From NCBI RefSeq assembly GCF_002754475.1, contig NZ_PEFL01000001.1, forward strand, positions 1,736,001 through 1,800,000: a stretch of 64,000 nucleotides of DNA, in the 5' to 3' direction. Shown here piece by piece: positions 35,613 through 43,517 of the stretch. This stretch comes from Comamonas sp. 26 (lineage in GTDB: Bacteria; Pseudomonadota; Gammaproteobacteria; Burkholderiales; Burkholderiaceae_C). Within the stretch, counting starts at the first letter, position 1. Each line of letters begins with the position of its first letter. Position numbers and translations under genes: made by a program. The notes under the pieces were generated by a model. The model was given only the letters and a program-made list of their open reading frames with translations. It was not told where the DNA came from and ran no database searches.

Positions 35613-36062
35613 TTACACCACCGGGCGGTGCACCAGCACCGGAATGCGGCTGTTGACCAGCACGCGCTGGGTTTCGCTGCCCAGCAAAATGCCGGCAATG
35701 CCCTTGCGGCCGTGCGATGCCATGCAGATCAGGTCGCAGTTGCTGTCCTGCGCGGTCTTGATGATGGCCTGGTTGACGGAGAAATCCGTCGCCCGCACCG
35801 TCTTGCAAATCACGCCTTCGGCTGCGGCAATATCGGTCGCGACCTTGAGTACCTTGTCGGCTTCCTTCTCGGCGCTTTTGGTCATTTCTGTTGCGTTGTA
35901 GGCCATCAGGGCCTCAGAGCCGTAGATCATGGTGGCGTAATCCGGCATCACATACAGCGCCGTCACTTGTGCACCTTGTTCCTTGGCCAGTTGCAGGCCT
36001 GCGCGCAGTGCAGCCTCCGAGAGCTTCGAGCCATCCGTAGGAATCAAAATGTGCTTGAACAT
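35613..36062 (-). CDS. Universal stress protein A family, copy 2
   Basis: A 149-aa USP, the closest relative of copy 1 (same ends, same LVHRPVV tail). ATP motif in SHGRKGIAGILLGSE. AAGGAGGC site before ATG 36062. A perfect FNR/Anr-type palindrome TTGAT-GGAA-ATCAA lies at 36187-36200, about 125 bases upstream, so low-oxygen induction is likely (inference). Confidence 0.93.
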   Translation of the reverse strand: MFKHILIPTDGSKLSEAALRAGLQLAKEQGAQVTALYVMPDYATMIYGSEALMAYNATEMTKSAEKEADKVLKVATDIAAAEGVICKTVRATDFSVNQAIIKTAQDSNCDLICMASHGRKGIAGILLGSETQRVLVNSRIPVLVHRPVV

Positions 36063-36186
36063 ATACAGCCTCCTTGCGCGTCTGCGCGTGTGTGTAGTTG
36101 CCAGTCAATCCGAACGATTGCCTCACCCATACTCACACCCCGGGGCGGCTAATGCAACACCCCGAAGTAAGTATTCAGGCGGTTTC

Positions 36187-36200
36187 TTGATGGAAATCAA
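36187..36200. promoter_or_regulatory. FNR/Anr-type binding site upstream of uspA copy 2
   Basis: TTGATGGAAATCAA fits the FNR consensus TTGAT-N4-ATCAA at every fixed position. In Pseudomonas aeruginosa, Anr controls usp genes, which supports function here. It lies between usp copies 2 and 3. Confidence 0.7.
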
Positions 36201-36295
36201 AATCTTGAAGTTCAAGAAAAAATGGCCTCAAGCCCATACCCATCAAGCGCTTGTAGCTATCAAAACATGCGCTGAACGCCATGCGCCACCTGCTG

Positions 36296-36754
36296 TCAGC
36301 CGCTGACGGGGTCTGCGCGGTGCACCAGCACCGGGATGCTGCTGTTGGTCAGCACCTTCTGGGTTTCGCTGCCCAGCAAAATGCCGCTGAGCCCCTTGCG
36401 ACCGTGCGAAGCCATGCAGATCAGATCGCACCCGCCTTCCTGCGCCTGCAGGATGATGGCCTCGGCCACCGAAGGACTAGTGGTGCGCACGCTCTGAATC
36501 GCCAGCCCGCGCGCGCCAGCCAGCTCCTCGGCAAATTTCAGCACGGCATCTGCTTCGGCGTTGGCATTTTTCGTCAGCTCGGTCGTGTCATAAGCGGTCA
36601 TCGAGCGCGACCCATAGATCAACGCACGGTAATCCGGCATCACATACAGCACCGTCAACTTGGCGGCCTTCTCGCCGGCCAGCTCAATCCCCGCGCGTAC
36701 GGCCGCTTCGGACAACTTGGAGCCATCTGTCGGAATCAAAATGTGTTTGAACAA
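36296..36754 (-). CDS. Universal stress protein A family, copy 3
   Basis: A 152-aa USP, more diverged from the other two (about half to two-thirds identity by eye). ATP-binding motif SHGRKGLSGILLGSETQKVL. Its C-terminus differs (HRADPVSG). ATG 36754 is preceded by GGGAGAG. It is the first gene of the leftward array. Confidence 0.92.
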   Translation of the reverse strand: MFKHILIPTDGSKLSEAAVRAGIELAGEKAAKLTVLYVMPDYRALIYGSRSMTAYDTTELTKNANAEADAVLKFAEELAGARGLAIQSVRTTSPSVAEAIILQAQEGGCDLICMASHGRKGLSGILLGSETQKVLTNSSIPVLVHRADPVSG

Positions 36755-36937
36755 CGGTCTCTCTCCCTGCGCGGTCGCGCATCTGTTGTGGCAAAAGCCC
36801 CAGCCCCCTCTGACTGGCGGCGGAACTGCCCATCATGGCAGCGAATCGCGATTGGCATAAAGACGCAAATTCTGCGTATGCAGCCAAAACAGCTGTCAGC
36901 CCTTGACCATCAAGCGCTGACAGCTATCAAAAGCAGA

Positions 36938-38053
36938 CTACCGGAACAGCATGCGCAGAGTGCCTTCATCGGGTGCAGGGGGCTGCTTGGCTGAAAGGGA
37001 TGGGGCAGAAGCAGGGCGCTTGCCGGGGGGATTACTGGGGTACAGCGGCAGCGTCACCTGCTTTTCGCGGTGCTGGGCGCGCTGGGTCAGCCGCTGGGTG
37101 CAGGCCGTTGCCAGCGTGGCCAGCTGGGCATCGGTCGCGCCGATGATCTCGCCGTCGGCAATGCGCTGCGGCAGGCTGTTGAAGGAGACCACCATCTGAT
37201 CCGTCGCAATCGGCTGGGCATGGGGCAGGGTGGGGCGGCCCTGGCTGTCGTAGTTCAGGTTCAGCAAATAGCGGCTGTGCTGCCACTCTTCCGCATCACC
37301 TTGCATCATCGCGTTGAATACCGTGCGCTGCACCAGGGCGGACGCCTCGCATGCAGTGGCGAAAGCAAGCTCCATGCGCTTCGGATCCGAAAGCTCAAGC
37401 GTTGAAGTCGTTTCCACAACTTGGCCTTCATAACCCATAGGCAGTTTGCTGATCAGATAGCTGCGCGCTTCCTCGTAGCGGCTGGCTGGTAGCTCCTCGT
37501 ACTTGTTGACTCGAAATTTCTTTTGAAAGCGTGCCCAGGTCTCGCCATGCTTCTGAATACCGGCATCGACAATAGCCTGAACAATCTCGCGCAGGTCTTG
37601 CTTTTGAGTCGGGTTTAGACGGGTGTAGTCGATTGCAGGTGCTGCGGGCTGCACAGCATCTAGGAACACGCGAATGACTTTGAGCTGGAATGCTGCGCTG
37701 ATCCACGCTGCGTAGGCGATGACCAGTTCCTTGCAGGCATAGGTGCCTCCGTTGCGGCCTTCCTTGGTTTTGAAACTCTGCAAATCTGTAGAGTTTCCGA
37801 TTTCATGAATGAGCGCTTGCGTTTGCTCCAGACGCATGAATAACGCGGGTTGATGCTTGGCTTCTCCGCCTGCGGCTTTGTGCAAGTCGTTGAGAGAGTA
37901 CAGGTCATCGGCAAGTCGAACCTTGGTGCCTGCAACGGACAGTGCTGTAGAATTTGACAAGATTGTTCCTTTGTTGATGCTTTGGGACACTTCACTCGAA
38001 GCCCTGCCGGTTGCCGCCGTCGGGGCTTCACCTTTTTCAGGCCTGCTTTTCAT
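36938..38053 (-). CDS. KilA-N domain antirepressor
   Basis: A 371-aa phage regulator. The KilA-N DNA-binding domain lies at about 40-140 (VRLADDLYSLNDLHKAAGG, HQPALFMRLEQT, KEGRNGGTYACKELVIAYAAW, AFQLKVIRVF). The C-terminal module (about 225-345) closely matches the Rha-family protein at 24856: YLLNLNYDSQGRPTLPHAQP, IATDQMVVSFNSLPQRIADG, ATLATACTQRLTQRAQHREKQV. The start ATG 38053 lies inside the end of the Arc-type gene, so translation is coupled. It has no C4 RNA in front, unlike the other two. Confidence 0.85.
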   Translation of the reverse strand: MKSRPEKGEAPTAATGRASSEVSQSINKGTILSNSTALSVAGTKVRLADDLYSLNDLHKAAGGEAKHQPALFMRLEQTQALIHEIGNSTDLQSFKTKEGRNGGTYACKELVIAYAAWISAAFQLKVIRVFLDAVQPAAPAIDYTRLNPTQKQDLREIVQAIVDAGIQKHGETWARFQKKFRVNKYEELPASRYEEARSYLISKLPMGYEGQVVETTSTLELSDPKRMELAFATACEASALVQRTVFNAMMQGDAEEWQHSRYLLNLNYDSQGRPTLPHAQPIATDQMVVSFNSLPQRIADGEIIGATDAQLATLATACTQRLTQRAQHREKQVTLPLYPSNPPGKRPASAPSLSAKQPPAPDEGTLRMLFR

Positions 38054-38207
38054 GATTGGCCTCTTCGGCTTTGCGACTTGCCTCTAGCCGTGACGCGATC
38101 TCGCTGTTCAAGGATCGGAAATTGTCAACAGCCTTGTGCTTGAGCCACTGCTTAAGCTCCTCGGGAAGGCGTACCGGAGTCGGAGCAATTGCTTTGTGTT
38201 CTTTCAT
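38037..38207 (-). CDS. Arc/MetJ-type ribbon-helix-helix protein
   Basis: A 56-aa Arc-type repressor: strand PTPVRLPEELKQWLKHKA, then SLNSEIASRLEASRKAEE, the N[SR]EI..RL signature of Arc family helix B. ATG 38207 has AAAGGAA. It is the first gene of the KilA-N operon, overlapping it by 17 bases, and faces a second Arc-type gene across an operator-rich gap. Likely autoregulates both directions. Confidence 0.88.
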   Translation of the reverse strand: MKEHKAIAPTPVRLPEELKQWLKHKAVDNFRSLNSEIASRLEASRKAEEANHEKQA

Positions 38208-38228
38208 GGGATTTCCTTTGGTTGAGGT

Positions 38229-38285
38229 GGACTCCATTTGACTCCATGGGGTTGATGGAGTCAATAGGACTCGTTGAGATGAGTC
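38229..38285. promoter_or_regulatory. Operator array between divergent Arc-type genes
   Basis: Inverted repeat TTGACTCCAT (38238-38247) / ATGGAGTCAA (38255-38264) with a 7-nt spacer, flanked by further half-sites: GGACTCCAT (38229-38237), GGACTC (38267-38272) and GATGAGTC (38278-38285). Repeats of this kind at a divergent promoter are typical of Arc-family operators. Confidence 0.75.
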
Positions 38286-38307
38286 ACTTTGCTGCCACAA
38301 TTGAGCG

Positions 38308-38841
38308 ATGGAAGAAAAACCGCGTACCACCCCGTATCCGCTTCGCATGCCCGATGAGCTTCGTGCACAGCTCGAAGAGTCGGCCAAACTCGGTGCGCGA
38401 AGCCTGCATGCAGAAATCATTGCTCGACTGGAAGGCACGTTCTCCAAAACTGCCGCCAGCCCGGCGGTAGATCTGTCACGTACGGTGCAAGAGCTGGAGT
38501 CTTTGCAGCAGTTGGGCACGCTGAACTATGAGCTGCAGCGAGCCAACTACCGCATGGATACTGCCAAACTGCAATTCAGCAGTGCTTACGCCGTGCTTCA
38601 GAAGGCACTAGGTTCCGGCGATAAGGATGCGCAGGAAGACGCCAGCGAAAAGTGCTCTGAATTGCAGGTAAAAATGAACGAGCTAAGTGCAGAAATTGCC
38701 CAACTTGAGGAGCAGATCGGTCGAGTCCACTTTGATCGAAAATTGAATGGACTCAAGGAGCTTCGCGATGTTCAGTCTGTTAGCGCATCGGTTGATGTAC
38801 GCTTTAAAGATCAGGCTTCAAAAAAAGCTAGTGATCATTAA
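38308..38841 (+). CDS. Arc-type DNA-binding protein with long coiled-coil tail
   Basis: A 177-aa protein. An Arc domain (residues 8-48: PYPLRMPDELRAQLEESA, SLHAEIIARLEG) is followed by a coiled coil (about 60-150), making it much longer than usual Arc proteins. The tail may give tetramers or bind a partner. It is divergent from the 56-aa Arc gene and likely regulated by the shared operators; it ends at a strong terminator. Confidence 0.85.
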   Translation: MEEKPRTTPYPLRMPDELRAQLEESAKLGARSLHAEIIARLEGTFSKTAASPAVDLSRTVQELESLQQLGTLNYELQRANYRMDTAKLQFSSAYAVLQKALGSGDKDAQEDASEKCSELQVKMNELSAEIAQLEEQIGRVHFDRKLNGLKELRDVQSVSASVDVRFKDQASKKASDH

Positions 38842-38882
38842 TTCATGCACATGATCAGTCACAGGTGACTGACTTTTGCTGC

Positions 38883-38914
38883 AAAAAAAGCCCGCGAAAT
38901 GCGGGCCTTTTTAT
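38883..38914 (+). terminator. Terminator of the Arc coiled-coil gene
   Basis: Stem GCCCGC/GCGGGC with loop GAAAT, flanked by A7 and T5. Confidence 0.85.
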
Positions 38915-39282
38915 TTGAGTAAGTAACGCTTCTAGCCCTAATCGGCAATGTAAAGAACTATATTGCCATTTTTATCGCTAATTGCGGGTGCAGCCATCGT
39001 TGACCTCCATACCGCTCGGAAGTGACCTTCATGCTTGAGTCGACCAGCGGCTGCAGCGACCCTGAGCAGTCGTTCAACAAAAGCTGAAAAACAGGCATTC
39101 ATATCCACGAAACCCGACCCTCATCGGGAAAAAAATTCAATCTATTTTTGCACCGTATGTCGCGGATTCCTCAAAGCCATAAACATGCGCATGCATTGCA
39201 TATAGACATATTCGGTTTGCAGCTTATAGTATGTGTATCGCTATGTTTCATCAGTCTTTTCAATCAAAAAAAGGAAATAGCA
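38915..39282. other. Intergenic region with degraded sequence
   Basis: About 370 bases with no supported gene. The segment CGACCCTGAGCAGT at 39057-39070 recurs at 39639-39652, so both gaps hold fragments of one repeated unit. The 3' part is AT-rich and includes the promoter of the 73-aa gene. Confidence 0.45.
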
Positions 39283-39504
39283 ATGCAAAGATATGCAGAT
39301 ATAAATAACGATTCTGGCGTTATTGGCTACGAGATTTCATCTGCCTCCATAACTGTTTGGTTTGATGGTACAGCTAGACCATACACCTATAGTTACGGCG
39401 TCGCTGGGCAGAGCCATGTTGAAAAAATGAAACAACTTGCTCAATCTGGTGACGGTCTTAACGCATACATAAATTACAACGTCAAGTTTAAATACGATCG
39501 ATAG
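39283..39504 (+). CDS. Small KTSC-like protein
   Basis: A 73-aa protein, start ATG 39283 (AGGAAA site). The pattern SGVIGYEISSASITVWFDG, then PYTYSYG, GDGLNAYINYNVKFKYDR recalls KTSC-type domains (IGYD...L.V.F..G..Y.Y...I...Y). AT-rich and monocistronic. No functional assignment is safe. Confidence 0.6.
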   Translation: MQRYADINNDSGVIGYEISSASITVWFDGTARPYTYSYGVAGQSHVEKMKQLAQSGDGLNAYINYNVKFKYDR

Positions 39505-39766
39505 TCTCCAAATGAAGTAAGCATCGGGACTTAACATTTTATTCAAGCGATGATTTCGCCGTCGCTTGATTCATATTGGAGTGACCGCTGTCTCTTATGG
39601 TCATCGGCCACTTTTTGCTGACTGAGGCTGTTGGAGCTCGACCCTGAGCAGTTATATAAGTGCAAAAAGCAGCCGCAGGCGGAAGTGTTTTTTAAGCTAA
39701 CGCTCCCTCAGGGGAATCTTGATGATGTGTTGCTTAAGATCACTCGGTAATTTTTAGGGGAAAACC

Positions 39767-40096
39767 TTGTATTCAAAAAAAATTCTTCCCGGATTTGCTC
39801 TTTTCTTCGTCCTTGTTAGTGGGGAGGTAAGTGCAAACGCGAATATTGACAAAATGACAACCTATGCTGTTCTTCTTGGTCGTGCAATAGGTTGTGGGAT
39901 CGAGGTCAAAAAGCCAATGGAGAGGGTTGGTGCTTGGATGGACAAGGTATTTCCGCCGGGTTCAGAAGATCAGAAGGTTCTTCTTCCTATTTTTGTTCAG
40001 GGGGTGATGGACAATTCGAAAGCTCAAACTGAAGGGCGAAGTCCAGATACGTGCAACCAAGTTCGAACATCATTTGGCAAAACTAAGTGGCCTTAA
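39767..40096 (+). CDS. Small secreted hypothetical protein
   Basis: A 109-aa protein with a signal peptide (about 1-24, ending VSANA). Start TTG 39767 is chosen because AGGGG lies before it and no ATG is in reach. Mature part has two cysteines (GCGIEV; PDTCNQVR). AT-rich. Not recognised; possibly a periplasmic protein acquired with the island. Confidence 0.55.
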   Translation: MYSKKILPGFALFFVLVSGEVSANANIDKMTTYAVLLGRAIGCGIEVKKPMERVGAWMDKVFPPGSEDQKVLLPIFVQGVMDNSKAQTEGRSPDTCNQVRTSFGKTKWP

Positions 40097-40273
40097 AACC
40101 AAGGCATCGACATCTACACCTATCGACTCAATGTCTGGAATTGGCTGTGGATTCAACCGGTCACTACCAGAAGCCTAGTCAGCCGTAACCGGCACAGGCG
40201 GGCAGTTCAACCGGAATACGCTCTAATCAGATTTCAACTGGCAGCCCTTGCTGCGGGAGGCGGACGTGGGATC

Positions 40274-40375
40274 GTCGATTTTGTGCATGGTCTGCGGTCT
40301 GTATGGGCAAAGGGTTTCCTCTGGGCAGGAATGGTCAGTGTGGTCGACCAGGTACCTCCTGGGTGTTTGTCGCCA
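40274..40375 (-). pseudogene. Fragment of a nitrobindin-like gene
   Basis: This stretch matches the 3' part of the heme-binding-like gene at 41937-42590 (region 41998-42100): both read TTGTGCA(T/G)GGT..TGCGGTC, GTGGGCAAAGGG (here TATGGGCAAAGGG), AATGGTCAG (or GATGGTCAG), GACCAGGT and GGGTGTTTG (or GGGTTTTTG). Indels break the reading frame, so it is a decayed duplicate. Confidence 0.65.
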
Positions 40376-40498
40376 AATTGAGTAGCGATATCCCGTGCGG
40401 TGTGACCGATGATCGTGGTGACCTATATCCCGTGTTCAGGCAGGGCAGGGAAGCCCTGCTCGAAACTAAGCGGGCCGAGGCCCGCGCTTTCCTCTAGG

Positions 40499-41179
40499 TC
40501 AGTTGGCAGCAAAGCAGTACATCAGCCCTGCGCTGCCGCTTTGTTGGAGCTGGTCGATGCTGCAGCCGCGCGTGCCGTGCGATGAGTTCCACGAGGCGTT
40601 GGCCACAGGGTCGGGGTTGGTGCCCTTGTGGTCGTGGTGGCCCACGATGGCAGAGCCTCCATCGCTCTTGGTCCAGTTGCCGCAGGTGGTGTCCTTGCCG
40701 GGCTCGGGCACGGCCACGGTGCCGTCAGGGCGCGAGCCGGTGAGGATGTCGTGGCGGTTGACCTCATCGCCAAAGCCCGAGACGATCTCGCCCTTCTCAG
40801 TCAGCGAGGTGTCTTTGCCGACCTTGGCATTGGCGCTGTGCAGGTCGGCCACGTTGGTGGCTATGACCACGCCCTTGGCGTTGCGCCATGGTCCGTTGCC
40901 GATGCGGTCGCGCGCATTCACAGCCGGCTGTCCGTTCAGGGCCGCATTGCTCAGGTAGGCGCGCCAGGTTTTGTTGCCTGCCCCCACGCTTGCGGCCAGC
41001 GATTGGCAGTAGCGGTCAGCGCCGGCCAGGCTACCGAGGTCGCCGCCCTTGCCGGGGTTGGTGCTGGTGATGAAGAAGCTCATGGGGTTGCCGCCCGATG
41101 ACCCCATGGTGCCGCAACCAACGACCAAAGCAACAGCCGCAATGGCGGTGCTGGCGGAAAGAACCAAACGACGGGACAT
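40499..41179 (-). CDS. Lectin-like lipoprotein (C-type lectin fold)
   Basis: A 226-aa lipoprotein: lipobox VVGC (Cys22). The mature domain starts FFITSTNPGKGGDLGSLAGA followed by DRYCQSLAASVGAGNKTWRAYLS, the signature of a DUF1554/endostatin-like C-type lectin fold; conserved cysteines recur (TTCGNWTKS, GTRGCSIDQL, LMYCFAAN). Probably outer-membrane and may bind glycans or host/cell-surface ligands (inference). ATG 41179 has AGGAG. Confidence 0.82.
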   Translation of the reverse strand: MSRRLVLSASTAIAAVALVVGCGTMGSSGGNPMSFFITSTNPGKGGDLGSLAGADRYCQSLAASVGAGNKTWRAYLSNAALNGQPAVNARDRIGNGPWRNAKGVVIATNVADLHSANAKVGKDTSLTEKGEIVSGFGDEVNRHDILTGSRPDGTVAVPEPGKDTTCGNWTKSDGGSAIVGHHDHKGTNPDPVANASWNSSHGTRGCSIDQLQQSGSAGLMYCFAAN

Positions 41180-41373
41180 GGCAGGCTCCTGAGCAATAGT
41201 GGAGCCCGCAGGCTACCGTAACGTTGTGTCAGCGGCAATATGGGTAGTTGTGCGAGTTGGACCCACCGCCAAGGCAAGCTGAAAATGCCTGCCGAGCGTT
41301 ATCTGTAAATCCAGTTACAAGTAGATTGTTGGACATCGCCAGAGAAAAAACCGGAATATGGATTGACTAAGCC

Positions 41374-41407
41374 AAAAAGGCAACGCGGTTGAATGCGTTG
41401 CCTTTTT
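41374..41407. terminator. Bidirectional terminator
   Basis: Perfect 13-bp stem AAAAAGGCAACGC/GCGTTGCCTTTTT with loop GGTTGAAT, between the lectin-like gene promoter and family copy 2. Confidence 0.9.
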
Positions 41408-41464
41408 GCTGGGGCCAGCCTTCAGAGGGTTCTGGGCCGTCGCATGCCTATGCTGTGTTTTGCC

Positions 41465-41776
41465 TTAGCGGCAAGACACATTGCGCCAGCTGAATTTGCC
41501 GTCGTTAAAGCTCTCTGTCCAGACTGCCATGGCAGGTGCTTTGCGCGAAGAGAAGGTGATCTGGTTGGGGATTTTGTTGCCCAGGGCGGCGGGTCTGCCT
41601 ATCCGGTCAAGAACTTGCACTCCGTATTGCTTGGCCTCTTCACTGCCGCTTGAGTTCAGAATCACGCAGTACGCGCTGGCGAAGTCATCCCACAGGTGAT
41701 GCTGCTTGATCACGTAGCTGTGCAAGCGCACGTAAGCCCGATTGGGATTTCTGCTCGTGAGGTTGGGTTTATTCAT
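41465..41776 (-). CDS. Unrecognised ~100-aa family, copy 2
   Basis: A 103-aa member of the three-copy family: NRAYVRLHSYV, ILNSSGSEEAKQYGVQV, AALGNKIPNQITFSSRKAP, WTESFNDGKFSWRNVSCR. ATG 41776 with AGGAG. The upstream motif (GGTACAA, 12 nt, TGCAAAA) lies at 41824-41858. It is the most diverged copy but keeps the invariant C-terminus. Confidence 0.75.
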   Translation of the reverse strand: MNKPNLTSRNPNRAYVRLHSYVIKQHHLWDDFASAYCVILNSSGSEEAKQYGVQVLDRIGRPAALGNKIPNQITFSSRKAPAMAVWTESFNDGKFSWRNVSCR

Positions 41777-41936
41777 GATCAAGACTCCTGCTTGTTCGAA
41801 AAGATTCGGTGGAGATCGATCGATTGACACATTTTTGCAATCGCAACTTCTTTGTACCGAACAGTTTGTGTAACAAGCGTAGGGGTCTTGGCCGTGAGGG
41901 GATAGGGCTTAGGGGCCGCGCTGTAGGCTGTGTCGG

Positions 41937-42590
41937 TTATATGGCGCTGGCCGATGCTTCGGCAGCTTGGGCCGTGGGGTTGGGTGTGGGTTCGCCGATC
42001 TTGTGCAGGGTGTTGCGGTCAGTGTGGGCAAAGGGCTCGCTCTGGCCGGGGATGGTCAGCGTTGTTTCCTGCTCATACGACCAGGTGCCGTCTGGGTTTT
42101 TGGTGACGGTGATGGTGTAGGCATCGGTTCTGAACGCGTACTCCAGAAACGGGTTGCTTGAGATGCCGTTCACGGTAGAGCCACGTACGGCTTTGAGGGT
42201 AAAGGTGGTGGCGTCCGCCGTGGTTTTGCCCGTGGCCATGGCGGTTTGCCCACGCGGAATGGTCAGTGTCTGGATGATGTTGCCGGTGGCGGGCTCCCAC
42301 AGCCAGTAGCCGACCTGGTCGTGAAAGGTTTCGGGGTCATCGGGTTTGACGATGCGCGTGTGGTAGCGCAGGCCGTAGAAGAGCTGGGGGCCGTTGGTCT
42401 GGGCATCGATGGGCTGGCATTCCATGTGCTCGATGAAGGCCTGCTTTTCCGGGCCGTCGGCCTTGGGGTTGATGTCCAGCCCGCGTTTGCCGGTCCAGAT
42501 GCCGGCCATGCCGGTGAAGGGGCCGAGGTTGGCCAGGGTGTTCACATCGGGCTCGGGCTCTGTGTAAATGTCTTTGGGGTAGTTTTCCAT
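41937..42590 (-). CDS. Nitrobindin-like heme-binding beta-barrel protein
   Basis: A 217-aa protein of the nitrobindin/THAP4 (DUF1794) type. NLGPFTGMAGIWTGKRGLDINP contains the GxWxGxG-like lid motif; a ten-strand barrel follows (LFYGLRYHTRIV, GYWLWEPATGNIIQTLTIPRG, YTITVTKNPDGTWSYEQETTL) and ends in HTDRNTLHKIG. Such proteins bind heme and react with NO or peroxynitrite. A low-complexity Ala/Pro tail ends the protein. No clear ribosome site; a decayed relative lies at 40274-40375. Confidence 0.8.
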   Translation of the reverse strand: MENYPKDIYTEPEPDVNTLANLGPFTGMAGIWTGKRGLDINPKADGPEKQAFIEHMECQPIDAQTNGPQLFYGLRYHTRIVKPDDPETFHDQVGYWLWEPATGNIIQTLTIPRGQTAMATGKTTADATTFTLKAVRGSTVNGISSNPFLEYAFRTDAYTITVTKNPDGTWSYEQETTLTIPGQSEPFAHTDRNTLHKIGEPTPNPTAQAAEASASAI

Positions 42591-42706
42591 AGCTTGAACG
42601 GGCTTTCTCGTTGAATCTGGTGCGGCCCAGTTTACAAGCCGTTGGCTGAGGCGAGCTTGACAGCTATCAAGCTGTCAGGGTGCGCTGCTGCAGGATCTGC
42701 CGCTCG

Positions 42707-43111
42707 TCAGGTGCTCTCTTCGGTGGTGAGCGTAAAGCGTGCGCTTTCGCCGCGCTGGGCGGCTTCACGCGTGAGGTAGATCATCACGCGGTAGCTGGTG
42801 CCCCGTTCGACGAGGAAGGTGCAGGTGTTGCTATCAGCCGAGCCGTGACACAGCGACTCGGCACTGCCGCCCTTGAGGACGTTCATCCGGCTGGATGGGT
42901 TGTTGGTGTTGAATGTGACGATGATGCGCTGGAAGGGCCGCGTTTCAAGCCCGTATTGCACGACGCCATTTCCAGTGACCTGGCCGCTGTAGGAGCTGGT
43001 GTAGTCGCCCGGCCTGGTGAAGGCGACCTGTGCCATTGAGATGCTGCTGAGGTGCAGGGTCAAGAGACTGAGCAGGGCAGCAGTTGCAAGCATCGGTTGG
43101 AAGCGGGTCAT
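42707..43111 (-). CDS. Secreted hypothetical protein with one disulfide
   Basis: A 134-aa protein with a signal peptide (about 1-28, SISMAQ-VA). Mature part is beta-rich with a Cys pair (SLCHGSADSNTCTF), likely a disulfide. PFQRIIVTFNTNNPSSRMN and YRVMIYLTREAAQRGE suggest a pre-peptidase-like or adhesin-type beta-sandwich, not proven. AGGAG site before ATG 43111. Confidence 0.65.
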   Translation of the reverse strand: MTRFQPMLATAALLSLLTLHLSSISMAQVAFTRPGDYTSSYSGQVTGNGVVQYGLETRPFQRIIVTFNTNNPSSRMNVLKGGSAESLCHGSADSNTCTFLVERGTSYRVMIYLTREAAQRGESARFTLTTEEST

Positions 43112-43208
43112 GCAACATCTCCTGGTTGTGTTGGACAGGATGGCGCCCCTTGGCGCGGCGGCGGGTGTCTATGCCGACAGCCGGACCACCATATCCCGTC
43201 GCTGCGCC

Positions 43209-43517
43209 CTAGCGGCAGGAGACATTGCGCCAGTTGAATTTTCCGTCGTTAAAAAACTCTGTCCATACCGACATGACGGGGGCCTTGCGGTAAGAAAACG
43301 TAATCTGGTTAGGGATCTTTGACCCCAGTGCAGCGGGCTGGCCGTTTTTGTCAAAAACCTGGACGATGAAGAGCGTTAAGTCTTCACTGCCGTTAGTGTT
43401 GAGTACGACGCGGTAGGACTGGGTGAAGAGATCCCAGTCTTGCACTTTGGCGACATAGGTATGCAGGCGAACGAACGCGCGGTTGGCGTTCTTGGCGGCG
43501 GGGTTGATGCTTCTCAT
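43209..43517 (-). CDS. Unrecognised ~100-aa family, copy 3
   Basis: A 102-aa member: NRAFVRLHTYV, VVLNTNGSEDLTLFIVQV, AALGSKIPNQITFSYRKAP, WTEFFNDGKFNWRNVSCR. ATG 43517 with AGGGAG. The motif GATACAA-11 nt-TGCAAAA lies upstream at 43563-43596. Closest to copy 1 in the C-terminal half. With copy 2 it flanks two secreted/heme-type genes. Confidence 0.75.
   Translation of the reverse strand: MRSINPAAKNANRAFVRLHTYVAKVQDWDLFTQSYRVVLNTNGSEDLTLFIVQVFDKNGQPAALGSKIPNQITFSYRKAPVMSVWTEFFNDGKFNWRNVSCR

Noticed and set aside
36187..36200. FNR box as a terminator hairpin
   Set aside because: The arms are only 5 bp and no T tract follows; the fit to FNR consensus is better.
35057..36754. uspA array as CRISPR-like or tandem short repeat
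   Set aside because: Similarity is due to full-length gene duplication, not short regular repeats.
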